The notes under the pieces were generated by a model, which was not told where the DNA came from, did not search any database, and was given only the letters and a program-made list of their open reading frames with translations. Source: Candidatus Falkowiibacteriota bacterium (GTDB lineage: Bacteria > Patescibacteriota > Patescibacteriia > Patescibacteriales > UBA12465). Taken from it: a stretch of DNA of 7,683 bases. Every line of letters begins with the position of its first letter. Position 1 is the stretch's first letter. Below are positions 1-5,757 of the stretch, in pieces. The stretch is taken from assembly GCA_026396945.1 (NCBI GenBank), contig JAPLVX010000020.1, positions 1-7,683 of the forward strand, read 5' to 3'. The translations under genes and the position numbers were made by a program.

Positions 1-873
1 TGGCATTTCTATAAACCGATTTTTGATTTTACTTATTCTCACCCCAACATCAGCCCTTGGACGAGCGCCCCAGCCGACTTAAGTTTTTCGCTGCTGAACG
101 ATAAACTTAAATTAAATGATGATTTTAAACTTAAGTTAGACTACAAAAATAATAATTATCATTTGGATTCAATAAAAATAAGTTTTATTAGTCTTGATCC
201 CGATTATTCTTTTAGTCCCGATTCCTATACTTTGAAAAACTTAAATTCCGAGATTAGCGACAGTCTGGACATTTCCCTTAATTTGCGCGGTAACGCCATT
301 AAGAATCATGAAGTAAATTGGCAAGCACAAATAGAGTATCGGGGCGGCCAAGAGACCTATAAAGATTTTAAACTGTTACCTAGGTTAAAAATTTTGTCCG
401 ACTTAAAAGCCAGCGCTAAAATCTATTATAATAGTCCTCAGGGCGATCAGTTGGGCGCCGGACCAATTCCGCCCCAAATCGGTCTCCCTACTAATTATTG
501 GGTCTCGCTGGCCGTTTTAGGTTTAACGACTGACCTAGGGAATTTTATTATGAGCGCACAGTTACCAAAGAATGTAAATTTAACCGACAAAAAAAGTTTA
601 TTGGCCGGTAATTTAAAATATACGCCGGGCAATCGACAGGTGATTTGGTCGATTCCTCAATTTGATTCCGAAGCGACTGCGAGCGCCGGCTTTGAGATTC
701 AATTTATACCCGGTAGTGATCAGGCCGGTAAAATCGCTGATTTATTAAAAAACATAAGATATAGCGCCACCGACAAATTAACCGACACGGAATTAAGCGG
801 TGCCCTTAATAATTTAAACACTAATTTAGAATTTGACCGGATTAATTCCGGGCAGGGACGAGTAGAGAAATAA
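1..873 (+). CDS. C-terminal part of a large secreted/surface protein (5' end outside window)
   Basis: The frame is open from base 1, so the TTG at 163 is not the real start; the visible part is 290 residues ending at TAA 871-873. I see no transmembrane segment in it. The composition (many N, D, S, K and alternating hydrophobic residues) suggests beta-sandwich modules of an extracellular protein. Around visible residues 141-175 is a YYNSPQGDQLGAGPIPPQIG segment followed by TNYWV and, later, an 'AQLPKNV' stretch. From memory this arrangement recurs in exported proteins of Parcubacteria-like genomes and resembles DUF11-like/Ig-like repeat domains; I could not check this. The ending after 'DRINSGQGRVEK' has no obvious sorting signal or anchor, so any membrane anchor would lie in the missing N-terminal part. 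It precedes alr by 32 bp on the same strand and may be co-transcribed with it. The exact function is unknown. Confidence 0.8.
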   Translation, partial: WHFYKPIFDFTYSHPNISPWTSAPADLSFSLLNDKLKLNDDFKLKLDYKNNNYHLDSIKISFISLDPDYSFSPDSYTLKNLNSEISDSLDISLNLRGNAIKNHEVNWQAQIEYRGGQETYKDFKLLPRLKILSDLKASAKIYYNSPQGDQLGAGPIPPQIGLPTNYWVSLAVLGLTTDLGNFIMSAQLPKNVNLTDKKSLLAGNLKYTPGNRQVIWSIPQFDSEATASAGFEIQFIPGSDQAGKIADLLKNIRYSATDKLTDTELSGALNNLNTNLEFDRINSGQGRVEK

Positions 874-905
874 ACACGATTAGGCTGTAGGCGACGACAA
901 AAAAT

Positions 906-2006
906 ATGCTTAATTTTTTAAGACAAATCAGCAAACCCCAATATGAAACTTTAAATCGCCTAGAAATAGTAGCGGATAATATTGTTAATAATTATAATTA
1001 TTTGCAATCATTAAAACCGGCCGCGCTCATTTTTCCGGTTCTGAAATCCAATGCTTATGGTCACGGCCTGAAGGAGCTCTGTCAGATACTTAATCGGACA
1101 ACGGCTAAAATGTTGGTGGTTGATTCTTTCCCGGAAGCGCAGATCGTTTACAAAAATTTTAAGGGCCGAGTCCTAATTTTAGGCGAAATGCCCCTGACGG
1201 TTTATAAATACTGCAATTTTCGGAGAACTGAGTTTTGCGTTTACAACTCCGGCACAGTAAAATATTTAGCCAATAATTATCCTGGTCTTAAAATTCATTT
1301 ATTTTTAAATACCGGCATGAACAGGGAAGGGATCAAAGATATCAAAAGTTTTTATGAGGAGAACAAAATATATTTAAGCAAATTAAATGTTAATGGCCTT
1401 TGTTCTCATTTAGCGGCGGCGGAAAAGAAAACCGAGTCACAAGAAAATACTTTTTTGCGAATGGTCGAATATTTAAAGCAGCAGGGAATTAGCCCCAAGT
1501 ATATTCATTTGGGCAATTCTCTCGGTTTCTTTACCACTAAAAATACTATTGCCAACGCTTTTAGAATCGGCTTAGCCCTATATGGTTACGATGCTGATAT
1601 TAAATTAAAACCCGCCCTTAAATTATATTCTAAGGTAGTGGCTATCCAAAATGTGAGTCCCGGGGAAACCGTTTCTTATGGCACCGATTATGTCGTGCAA
1701 ACCAAAACCAAATTAGCCGTGATTCCTTTTGGCTATTTTGAGGGCCTGGACCGGCGTTTAAGCTCTTCTGCGATTGAGTTTTTGATCAATGGCCAGCCCG
1801 CTAAAATCGCCGGCCCCGTCTGCATGAATTTGACCGTTTTAGATATTTTTAATAATTCGGACATTAAGGTTGGAGATGAGGTCGAGCTAATTATTAATAA
1901 TAATCAGGCGAGCAATTCCGTCCTTAATATCTCCGGGATAATGGGGACTATTCCGTATGAGTTTCTAGTTAAACTAAATGCCAATATTCGGCGCTTAATT
2001 GTTTGA
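906..2006 (+). CDS. alr: Alanine racemase
   Basis: PLP-dependent interconversion of L- and D-alanine, providing D-Ala for peptidoglycan stem peptides in the cytoplasm. The 366-residue length is normal for the family. The PLP lysine is K47 in VLKSNAYGHG, the family signature near the N-terminus. Other family positions are R140 in GMNREGI, the HLGNS segment (201-205), R220 and Y226 in FRIGLALYGYDA, the second catalytic base Y258 in VSYGTDY, IPFGYFEG (273-280) and M307 in GPVCMN. The N-terminal TIM barrel (about 10-240) is followed by the C-terminal beta domain (about 245-366), ending in the expected IPYEFLVKL..NIRR. The usual GRVCMD motif reads GPVCMN here, so the Arg is replaced by Pro. The ATG at 906 is the natural start, because translation from there gives the normal distance to the PLP lysine; no Shine-Dalgarno is visible. 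TGA stop. The next gene starts 1 base later, implying translational coupling. Confidence 0.96.
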   Translation: MLNFLRQISKPQYETLNRLEIVADNIVNNYNYLQSLKPAALIFPVLKSNAYGHGLKELCQILNRTTAKMLVVDSFPEAQIVYKNFKGRVLILGEMPLTVYKYCNFRRTEFCVYNSGTVKYLANNYPGLKIHLFLNTGMNREGIKDIKSFYEENKIYLSKLNVNGLCSHLAAAEKKTESQENTFLRMVEYLKQQGISPKYIHLGNSLGFFTTKNTIANAFRIGLALYGYDADIKLKPALKLYSKVVAIQNVSPGETVSYGTDYVVQTKTKLAVIPFGYFEGLDRRLSSSAIEFLINGQPAKIAGPVCMNLTVLDIFNNSDIKVGDEVELIINNNQASNSVLNISGIMGTIPYEFLVKLNANIRRLIV

Positions 2007-2007
2007 T

Positions 2008-2859
2008 ATGAATAAACGATTAGTTCATAAATTTCGTTCGCCCAAAAAAGATTATCAAGCCAAGGGCTTAAAAAATCCCTTTTTTCGGATTAAGAAAAAA
2101 ACTCGGCCATCAGTCTTCAAATGGCGCTTTATTATTGGACTGGTGCTTTTAATATTGATAATTTGGTTTTTTTGGTTTTCCGCGGTCTTTGCTATCAGGT
2201 CGGTTAAAATTGAAGGCTTGAAGCGAGTCGTCCCCAGTAATATTGAGACGATTGTTTGGCAAGAAGCTAGCAGCTCCCGCTATCTTATTTTTAAACAAAG
2301 GAACATTTTTTCTTTTAACAGCCATGGTCTAATTAAAACAATTAACAACTCTTATAATTTCGCCAAACTGGAAGTTAGTAAAAAATGGTGGTCACGAGAA
2401 ATTCTAATAAAAATAGTTGAGCGGCCCTATGCTTTTATTTGGCAAGAAGGGAATAATTATTATTTTTCTGATAAAGACGGCAATCTGATCAACGATGAGC
2501 CGGTGACCGAAGACAGCAAGAAGCAATTCTTTACTTTGGAAAATCGGAGCGCTAATAGTTTGACTCTTAATAATAGTCAGCTTAATTTAAATAAAGATTA
2601 TTTGCCGTTTATCTTTGCCTTGTCCGATAAAATAAAAAATTATCCTGATTTTAAAATTAACAAATATTTTTTTGATAATGAATTGAATACCATTAAACTA
2701 GCCCTTGACGGCGGGCCGGAAATATATTTTAGCACCAGGGAAGGGGCCCTGGACCAACTAGACAAGCTGATTGCTGTTAAACGGGAAACCATCAAAGATA
2801 ATTTTAATAAAATAAAATATATAGATCTTAGGTATAAAGATAAGGTCTATTATCAATAA
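2008..2859 (+). CDS. ftsQ: FtsQ/DivIB-like cell division protein (POTRA domain)
   Basis: Bitopic septum-assembly protein that links early and late division proteins. The order of parts is typical. There is a basic cytoplasmic tail (residues 1-40, rich in K and R), one transmembrane helix (about 41-60, FIIGLVLLILIIWFFWFSAV) and then a POTRA domain opening with FAIRSVKIEGLKRV (about 61-130). A beta domain follows and ends in YIDLRYKDKVYYQ, which matches the FtsQ 'iDlR...vyv' C-terminal strand. It is 283 residues from the ATG at 2008. A TTG at 1999 is in frame and would overlap alr, but the ATG one base after the alr stop is the better start. No Shine-Dalgarno is seen, so translation is probably coupled to alr. 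Placement next to alr fits a peptidoglycan/division operon. FtsQ is weakly conserved in sequence, so the call rests on architecture plus the two end motifs. Confidence 0.85.
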   Translation: MNKRLVHKFRSPKKDYQAKGLKNPFFRIKKKTRPSVFKWRFIIGLVLLILIIWFFWFSAVFAIRSVKIEGLKRVVPSNIETIVWQEASSSRYLIFKQRNIFSFNSHGLIKTINNSYNFAKLEVSKKWWSREILIKIVERPYAFIWQEGNNYYFSDKDGNLINDEPVTEDSKKQFFTLENRSANSLTLNNSQLNLNKDYLPFIFALSDKIKNYPDFKINKYFFDNELNTIKLALDGGPEIYFSTREGALDQLDKLIAVKRETIKDNFNKIKYIDLRYKDKVYYQ

Positions 2860-2861
2860 AT

Positions 2862-3008
2862 ATGGAAAATTTATTCAAAATAACCTTTTTTCTGGCGATT
2901 CTAGTTTTTTGTTTGATTATTATCGGCGCCTTTATTCTCACTCTAAAAATTATTTTAATGTTCAATCCCGATGTTCAGTTTTGGGGATTACTTATAATTA
3001 AATCGTAA
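2862..3008 (+). CDS. 48-residue single-pass membrane protein following ftsQ
   Basis: A short open frame, ATG at 2862 to TAA at 3006-3008, begins two bases after the ftsQ stop. The product starts MENLFKITFFLAILVFCLII and continues with IGAFILTLKIILMFNPDVQ, ending FWGLLIIKS. It is one long hydrophobic helix (about residues 7-33) with very few charges, then a short polar NPDVQ turn and a hydrophobic tail. The tight stop-start spacing, matching the alr-ftsQ junction, the ATG and the clean membrane-protein composition argue that it is translated. I do not recognise a family. Its position suggests a small envelope or divisome-associated factor, but that is guilt by association only. It is short enough to be missed by automatic gene callers. 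Confidence 0.6.
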   Translation: MENLFKITFFLAILVFCLIIIGAFILTLKIILMFNPDVQFWGLLIIKS

Positions 3009-3098
3009 GATTTTAGAAGTTTTTAGAGGCTTGAGACGGCTTGGAAGCTTATGGGACAACCAGGGCTTTGGGGTCTATTTGCTTATTAATTGTAAATG

Positions 3099-3113
3099 AG
3101 TTATATTATAACT
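3099..3113. repeat. Perfect short inverted repeat next to the dif-like site
   Basis: AGTTAT-ATT-ATAACT is a perfect 6-3-6 palindrome. Its right half overlaps the left arm of the larger 3109-3140 inverted repeat, so the same bases can pair with either partner. It could be an accessory recombinase-binding site or an operator half-site. No T-run follows, so it is not a terminator. Confidence 0.5.
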
Positions 3114-3140
3114 GAGTGTAAGGGATATTATACTCAGTTA
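3109..3140. other. Candidate dif-type Xer recombination site
   Basis: The left arm TAACTGAGTGTAA (3109-3121) and right arm TTATACTCAGTTA (3128-3140) are inverted copies, with 12 of 13 positions complementary, separated by a 6-bp asymmetric spacer GGGATA (3122-3127). This is the geometry of a dif site: two recombinase-binding arms around a 6-bp crossover region. Within the 28-bp core (3111-3138) the inner edges TAA and TTAT match the inner edges of E. coli dif as I remember it, and about 6/11 and 7/11 arm positions agree. It lies 34 bp before a complete Xer-family recombinase gene, an arrangement known for streptococcal XerS/difSL. There is no T-run, so it is not a terminator. The alternative is an operator for xer: a TATACT that could serve as a -10 box lies in the right arm, at 3129-3134. 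Confidence 0.6.
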
Positions 3141-3174
3141 CACATAAGGCCAATAAACCAGGCCAAACACGCAT

Positions 3175-4119
3175 ATGGCTGATAAATTACCCCTGATTGA
3201 CGATTTCCTGCTCAATCTCAAGGTTAACAACTATTCCCCGGAGACTTTATATAATTATGAACGCGATCTCCAAGTTTTTACGGATTTTTTAATTGCTAAT
3301 AAAATTAATTTTTCTAAATTAAATAAGCGCGACATTTTAAATTATAAAGCACAGTTAACTTCGATTGACCGTAAGACCGCCAACGATCATTTAGGCCAAA
3401 AACGCCTTAACGCCTACTCTATCAACCGTATGCTCTCAGTCCTTCGAACTTACCTTAAATACCTAATTGAGATGGATTATGCCGCTCCTTTGCCACCGGA
3501 CGTGATTAAGATGATCAAAACGATCAAGAAGAAGCCCCAGGTAGCCGAGCTGACTGAGTTAATAACCTTGCTGGAGTTCCCTTCTAAATTCGAAACCAAT
3601 AAACAGGTCGCGGCCCGTAATCGCGCCATGCTCGAAGTTTTATTTTCCACCGGCATGAGAATCTCCGAACTCGTAAATTTAAAAATTAATGCGATTGATA
3701 AAGAAGGCAAAATATTTGTTTTAGGAAAAGGCAAAAAAGAGCGTTTTGTCTATCTAACTCCACGGGCCTTTAAAATCATTAGAGAGTATATTGATAAGAT
3801 TCGGGGCGCCTCTGATTCCCCGTTCGTCTTTATTCCCTATCGCGGTTTAAATAATACTGATAAAAATAAAAAAATTTCCCCGAATTATTTACAAGAAAGA
3901 ATAAAAAAATATCGGGAACTTTTAGGAATTAATGTCCCGACATCGGCTCACTCGCTTCGTCACGGTTTCGCTACCTATTTAGCCGAATCTGGGGCTAATC
4001 CGGCCGCCATTCAGGTCTTGCTTGGTCACGAATCGCTTGATACTACTACTCGCTATGTTCATGCCTCTGATTTATATGCCCGGAAAGTTCAGAAGGAGTT
4101 TCACCCTTTGAAAAATTAG
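3175..4119 (+). CDS. xer: XerC/XerD-type tyrosine recombinase
   Basis: Site-specific DNA recombinase expected to resolve chromosome dimers at a dif site. It is 314 residues, typical for Xer proteins. The N-terminal core-binding SAM-like domain (about 5-105) contains NYSPETLYNYERDLQVFTDF and YSINRMLSVLRTYLKYL. The catalytic domain (about 125-305) has the complete active site: R162 (TGMRISEL), K185 (LGKGKKER), H259 and R262 (HSLRHGFATYL), H285 (LLGHESLDTT) and nucleophile Y294 (TTRYVHAS). The ATG at 3175 gives the normal N-terminus; no Shine-Dalgarno is seen. Length, motifs and lack of phage context favour a housekeeping Xer over a phage integrase, though XerC, XerD or a single-recombinase XerS/H/A-like role cannot be told apart here. 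The coding strand has more C than G (about 200 C to 157 G over 3181-4080 by hand count), unlike alr. A bidirectional terminator follows 10 bp after the stop. Confidence 0.93.
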   Translation: MADKLPLIDDFLLNLKVNNYSPETLYNYERDLQVFTDFLIANKINFSKLNKRDILNYKAQLTSIDRKTANDHLGQKRLNAYSINRMLSVLRTYLKYLIEMDYAAPLPPDVIKMIKTIKKKPQVAELTELITLLEFPSKFETNKQVAARNRAMLEVLFSTGMRISELVNLKINAIDKEGKIFVLGKGKKERFVYLTPRAFKIIREYIDKIRGASDSPFVFIPYRGLNNTDKNKKISPNYLQERIKKYRELLGINVPTSAHSLRHGFATYLAESGANPAAIQVLLGHESLDTTTRYVHASDLYARKVQKEFHPLKN

Positions 4120-4128
4120 AAAAAAAAT

Positions 4129-4160
4129 AAAAAAGGCTGTATTTTGAGTACAGCTTTTTT
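4129..4160. terminator. Bidirectional Rho-independent terminator between convergent genes
   Basis: Six A (4129-4134), a bulged G, stem GCTGTA (4136-4141), a 7-base loop, stem TACAGC (4149-4154) and six T (4155-4160). Because the A-run and T-run flank the stem symmetrically, it can terminate xer on the + strand and the 61-residue gene (stop at 4172-4174) on the minus strand. Confidence 0.85.
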
Positions 4161-4171
4161 ATAAAGAGCGA

Positions 4172-4357
4172 TTAGGTCTTTTTTAGCTTTTGCAATGATA
4201 AATGGATGTATCTAGCCCAGAAAATAAGGGCTAAAATTAGAAAGATGATTGCACCCAGGCTCATTGGGAATTCAGTGAATAATCTGACATATAGGTCTCC
4301 TATAAGAACAAATAGGCCGATAATCCAGCCGGCAATCATTAGAATTATTTTTACCAT
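4172..4357 (-). CDS. 61-residue two-helix membrane protein, unknown function
   Basis: ATG at 4357-4355 to TAA at 4174-4172. The first helix covers about residues 3-21 (KIILMIAGWIIGLFVLIGDL). A short loop LYVRLFTEFP is followed by a second helix at about 33-50 (SLGAIIFLILALIFWARY) and a basic C-terminal tail LQKLKKT. The basic tail predicts a cytoplasmic C-terminus, so both ends would be inside. I do not recognise a family. Support for a real gene comes from a good promoter upstream (4411-4439), a terminator directly after the stop, and helix-forming composition over the whole length. No Shine-Dalgarno is visible in the predicted leader of about 45 bases. Confidence 0.65.
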   Translation of the reverse strand: MVKIILMIAGWIIGLFVLIGDLYVRLFTEFPMSLGAIIFLILALIFWARYIHLSLQKLKKT

Positions 4358-4410
4358 TATTTGATCATTTTTTTAACACGATTATTACTAGGAAATTATT
4401 CAACTTATAT

Positions 4411-4439
4411 AGTTTAACATTTTGTTTAAATAATGTCAA
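4411..4439 (-). promoter_or_regulatory. Sigma70-type promoter for the 61-residue membrane protein
   Basis: On the minus strand a perfect -35 TTGACA (4439-4434) is followed by a 17-bp spacer and TAAACT (4416-4411, 4 of 6 consensus) preceded by TGT, which makes an extended -10. Transcription would start near 4404, about 45 bases before the ATG at 4357. It sits just beyond the terminator of the M23 gene, as expected for an independent unit. Confidence 0.6.
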
Positions 4440-4449
4440 TATATATATC

Positions 4450-4477
4450 AAAAAACTACCAATTTAAGGTAGTTTTT
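4450..4477 (-). terminator. Rho-independent terminator of the M23 peptidase gene
   Basis: A perfect 10-bp stem: AAAAACTACC (4451-4460), a 7-base loop, and GGTAGTTTTT (4468-4477). Read on the minus strand the hairpin ends in six T, 28 bp after the TAA stop of the peptidase gene. It could work weakly in the other direction too, but no + strand gene reads into it. Confidence 0.85.
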
Positions 4478-4505
4478 ATTATATTTTATTTAATATCAAA
4501 CAAAA

Positions 4506-5588
4506 TTAGGGTAAATATTCTAGTGGGTCAACTGGTAGACCATTTTTTCTCACCTCGAAGTGCAAATGAGGTCCACTAGTAAAGCCACCAGAGCCCACTG
4601 AACCGGGCATACCGCCGCTTCGACCGATAATCTGGCCTCTTTCTACATACTGGTCAGCGGCGACGTTAACGCCGGAAACATGGCCATAAACCGTTGAGAG
4701 TCCGTCGTTATGGATAATCATAATATAGGCGTAACTCTTGGTACCGTCGAATTTTACGCGGGCTACGTAACCGGCAGCGGCTGCGCTAATTAGACTTCCC
4801 TGCGCTGCCCTAATATCAATCCCGGGGTGGTCACCTAAAATATTTCTAAAAGGATAGTCGGGATCATGGAAAGTTGTGGTGACGTAATTCTTAGTTACCG
4901 GCCAAGACATAGTTGCATCCGAATTATCCAAACGGGTTTTTTGACTAGCCGCCAGTTTATCTCTCACGGTCTTTTCTAGGCTAAGAATTTCAGCCGCCGC
5001 TTGGTCCTGTTCTCTCTTCGCTTTCATCAGGAGGCTTTGATAAGCTTGCTCCGAAGACTTAGTTTGGTCGATAATAAATACTTTGTCTTCTTTTTCCGCC
5101 ACTAACTTGTCATTCTTTCCCTGGAGCTGATCTTGTAAAGCCACTAATTCTTTTTTCTTATCGGCCAAAGCTTGCTGGTTTAATTCTAGTTCGGCTTTAT
5201 TTTCTTTCAGGGTGTCTAAACTATTATTTATTTCAGAATTAGTATTCTCTACATACTTCATTTGGTTCAAGAATTCAGTCAGTGAATCATTCAGGAGCAA
5301 AATTTCTAAAGTGGAAACTTGGTCTTGCTTGTACATTAAGCGAAGAAGATTGGCCATATGGATTTTTTCTTGGCCGATTGTGCGGTCAGTATTTTCTAGG
5401 TTTAGTTGAATTTTTTTGGTTTCTAAATTATTGCGATCAATTTCTAAATTAACGCCGTCAATATCTAATTGAAGTTTAGCGGCCGAATTCTCTAAGATTG
5501 ATAATTGATTATTTAAGTTAGCCCGTTCCGCTTGTTTTTGCGCGATTAAAGCGGCATAAGCCTTTTGTTTGGCCTGTAAAGCATCCAT
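4506..5588 (-). CDS. Coiled-coil M23/LytM-family peptidoglycan hydrolase (EnvC-like), signal peptide out of frame
   Basis: A 360-residue product from ATG 5588. Residues 1-215 form a long heptad-rich coiled coil (for example QKQAERANLNNQLSILENSA), as in EnvC/PcsB-type proteins. Residues 254-358 form an M23 (LytM) zinc endopeptidase domain: H254 and D258 in HPGIDIR, H303 in YGHVSG, H341 and H343 in HLHFEV. H254, D258 and H343 are the expected zinc ligands, with H303 and H341 probably catalytic, so an active enzyme or an amidase activator are both possible. Such proteins cut or regulate cutting of cross-links during growth and division, outside the membrane. This frame has no signal peptide: a stop (5600-5598) lies three codons before ATG 5588. 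A perfect lipid-facing leader with its own promoter lies just upstream in another frame (5656-5546), suggesting a frameshift near 5597-5549. The true gene probably spans 4506-5656. Confidence 0.85.
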   Translation of the reverse strand: MDALQAKQKAYAALIAQKQAERANLNNQLSILENSAAKLQLDIDGVNLEIDRNNLETKKIQLNLENTDRTIGQEKIHMANLLRLMYKQDQVSTLEILLLNDSLTEFLNQMKYVENTNSEINNSLDTLKENKAELELNQQALADKKKELVALQDQLQGKNDKLVAEKEDKVFIIDQTKSSEQAYQSLLMKAKREQDQAAAEILSLEKTVRDKLAASQKTRLDNSDATMSWPVTKNYVTTTFHDPDYPFRNILGDHPGIDIRAAQGSLISAAAAGYVARVKFDGTKSYAYIMIIHNDGLSTVYGHVSGVNVAADQYVERGQIIGRSGGMPGSVGSGGFTSGPHLHFEVRKNGLPVDPLEYLP

Positions 5589-5656
5589 TTGTTTCTTTTA
5601 GTCAAAGAGCTACCCACAAAAATAAGGAGAATTATAATTTTTAGTCCCTTTTTCAT
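5546..5656 (-). other. Out-of-frame signal-peptide leader of the M23 gene (36 codons)
   Basis: The minus-strand ATG at 5656-5654 opens MKKGLKIIILLIFVGSSLTK, a textbook signal peptide with a KK/K n-region and a hydrophobic core IIILLIFVG. The frame then runs RNKWMLYRPNKRLMPL to TAA at 5548-5546. The second half is basic and unlike a protein domain because it reads the peptidase coding sequence in the wrong frame. Moving back one base between 5597 and 5549 joins the leader exactly to the coiled-coil frame. I see no convincing slippery heptamer there. This is best read as the 5' end of the peptidase gene separated by an indel, real or technical, rather than as a separate gene. Confidence 0.75.
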
Positions 5657-5663
5657 AAAAATA

Positions 5664-5672
5664 AGTATAGCA
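5664..5672 (-). promoter_or_regulatory. Extended -10 promoter of the M23 gene, giving a near-leaderless transcript
   Basis: On the minus strand TGC (5672-5670) directly precedes TATACT (5669-5664), a 5/6 match to TATAAT in extended -10 form. No clear -35 box is seen at the normal distance. The start of transcription would fall about 7 bases on, at 5657-5656, which is the ATG of the signal-peptide frame. No promoter-like sequence is seen just upstream of the downstream ATG 5588. Confidence 0.6.
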
Positions 5673-5693
5673 CATTTTTATGATTTTGGGAAA

Positions 5694-5729
5694 TTAAAAA
5701 GCCCGTATCATAGATTCGGATACGGACTT
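5694..5729 (-). terminator. Rho-independent terminator of the 164-residue gene
   Basis: The arms AAGCCCGTATC (5699-5709) and GATACGGACTT (5719-5729) pair over 11 bp with one non-Watson-Crick position, around a 9-base loop. On the minus strand the hairpin is followed by TTTTT and further A/T bases. It lies 28 bp after the TGA stop of the gene at 5758-6252 and separates it from the M23 promoter. Confidence 0.85.
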
Positions 5730-5757
5730 GAATTTTGCTGGCTTAGTCTACCAGCTC

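Noticed and set aside
163..165. TTG at 163 as the start of the first gene
   Set aside because: The same frame is open to base 1 with matching composition, so the gene starts outside the window.
1999..2001. TTG at 1999 as the ftsQ start
   Set aside because: It would overlap alr and adds only three residues; the ATG at 2008 directly after the alr stop is the better start.
2998..3099. Open frame in the gap before xer reading ...LEVFRGLRRLGSLWDNQGF... to TGA 3097-3099, and a 12-residue ATG frame at 3051-3089
   Set aside because: Neither has a start signal, and the longer one offers only a TTG (3031) giving 22 residues. The stretch is simply G-rich; no family resemblance was seen.
3109..3140. 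The 3109-3140 hairpin as a Rho-independent terminator for the alr-ftsQ operon
   Set aside because: The stem is long, but it is followed by CACATAAGGCC with no T-run on either strand.
3009..3174. CRISPR, tRNA or riboswitch in the largest structured gap
   Set aside because: There are no repeated spacer-repeat units, no cloverleaf and no recognised aptamer core; only the inverted repeats described were seen.
3477..3734. 85-codon minus-strand frame inside xer
   Set aside because: It is the antisense shadow of a clearly conserved recombinase catalytic region, with no start signal.
5549..5597. Programmed -1 ribosomal frameshift joining the signal peptide to the M23 frame
   Set aside because: The window of overlap has no X-XXY-YYZ slippery heptamer in the right phase and only runs of four A, so an indel is the simpler explanation.
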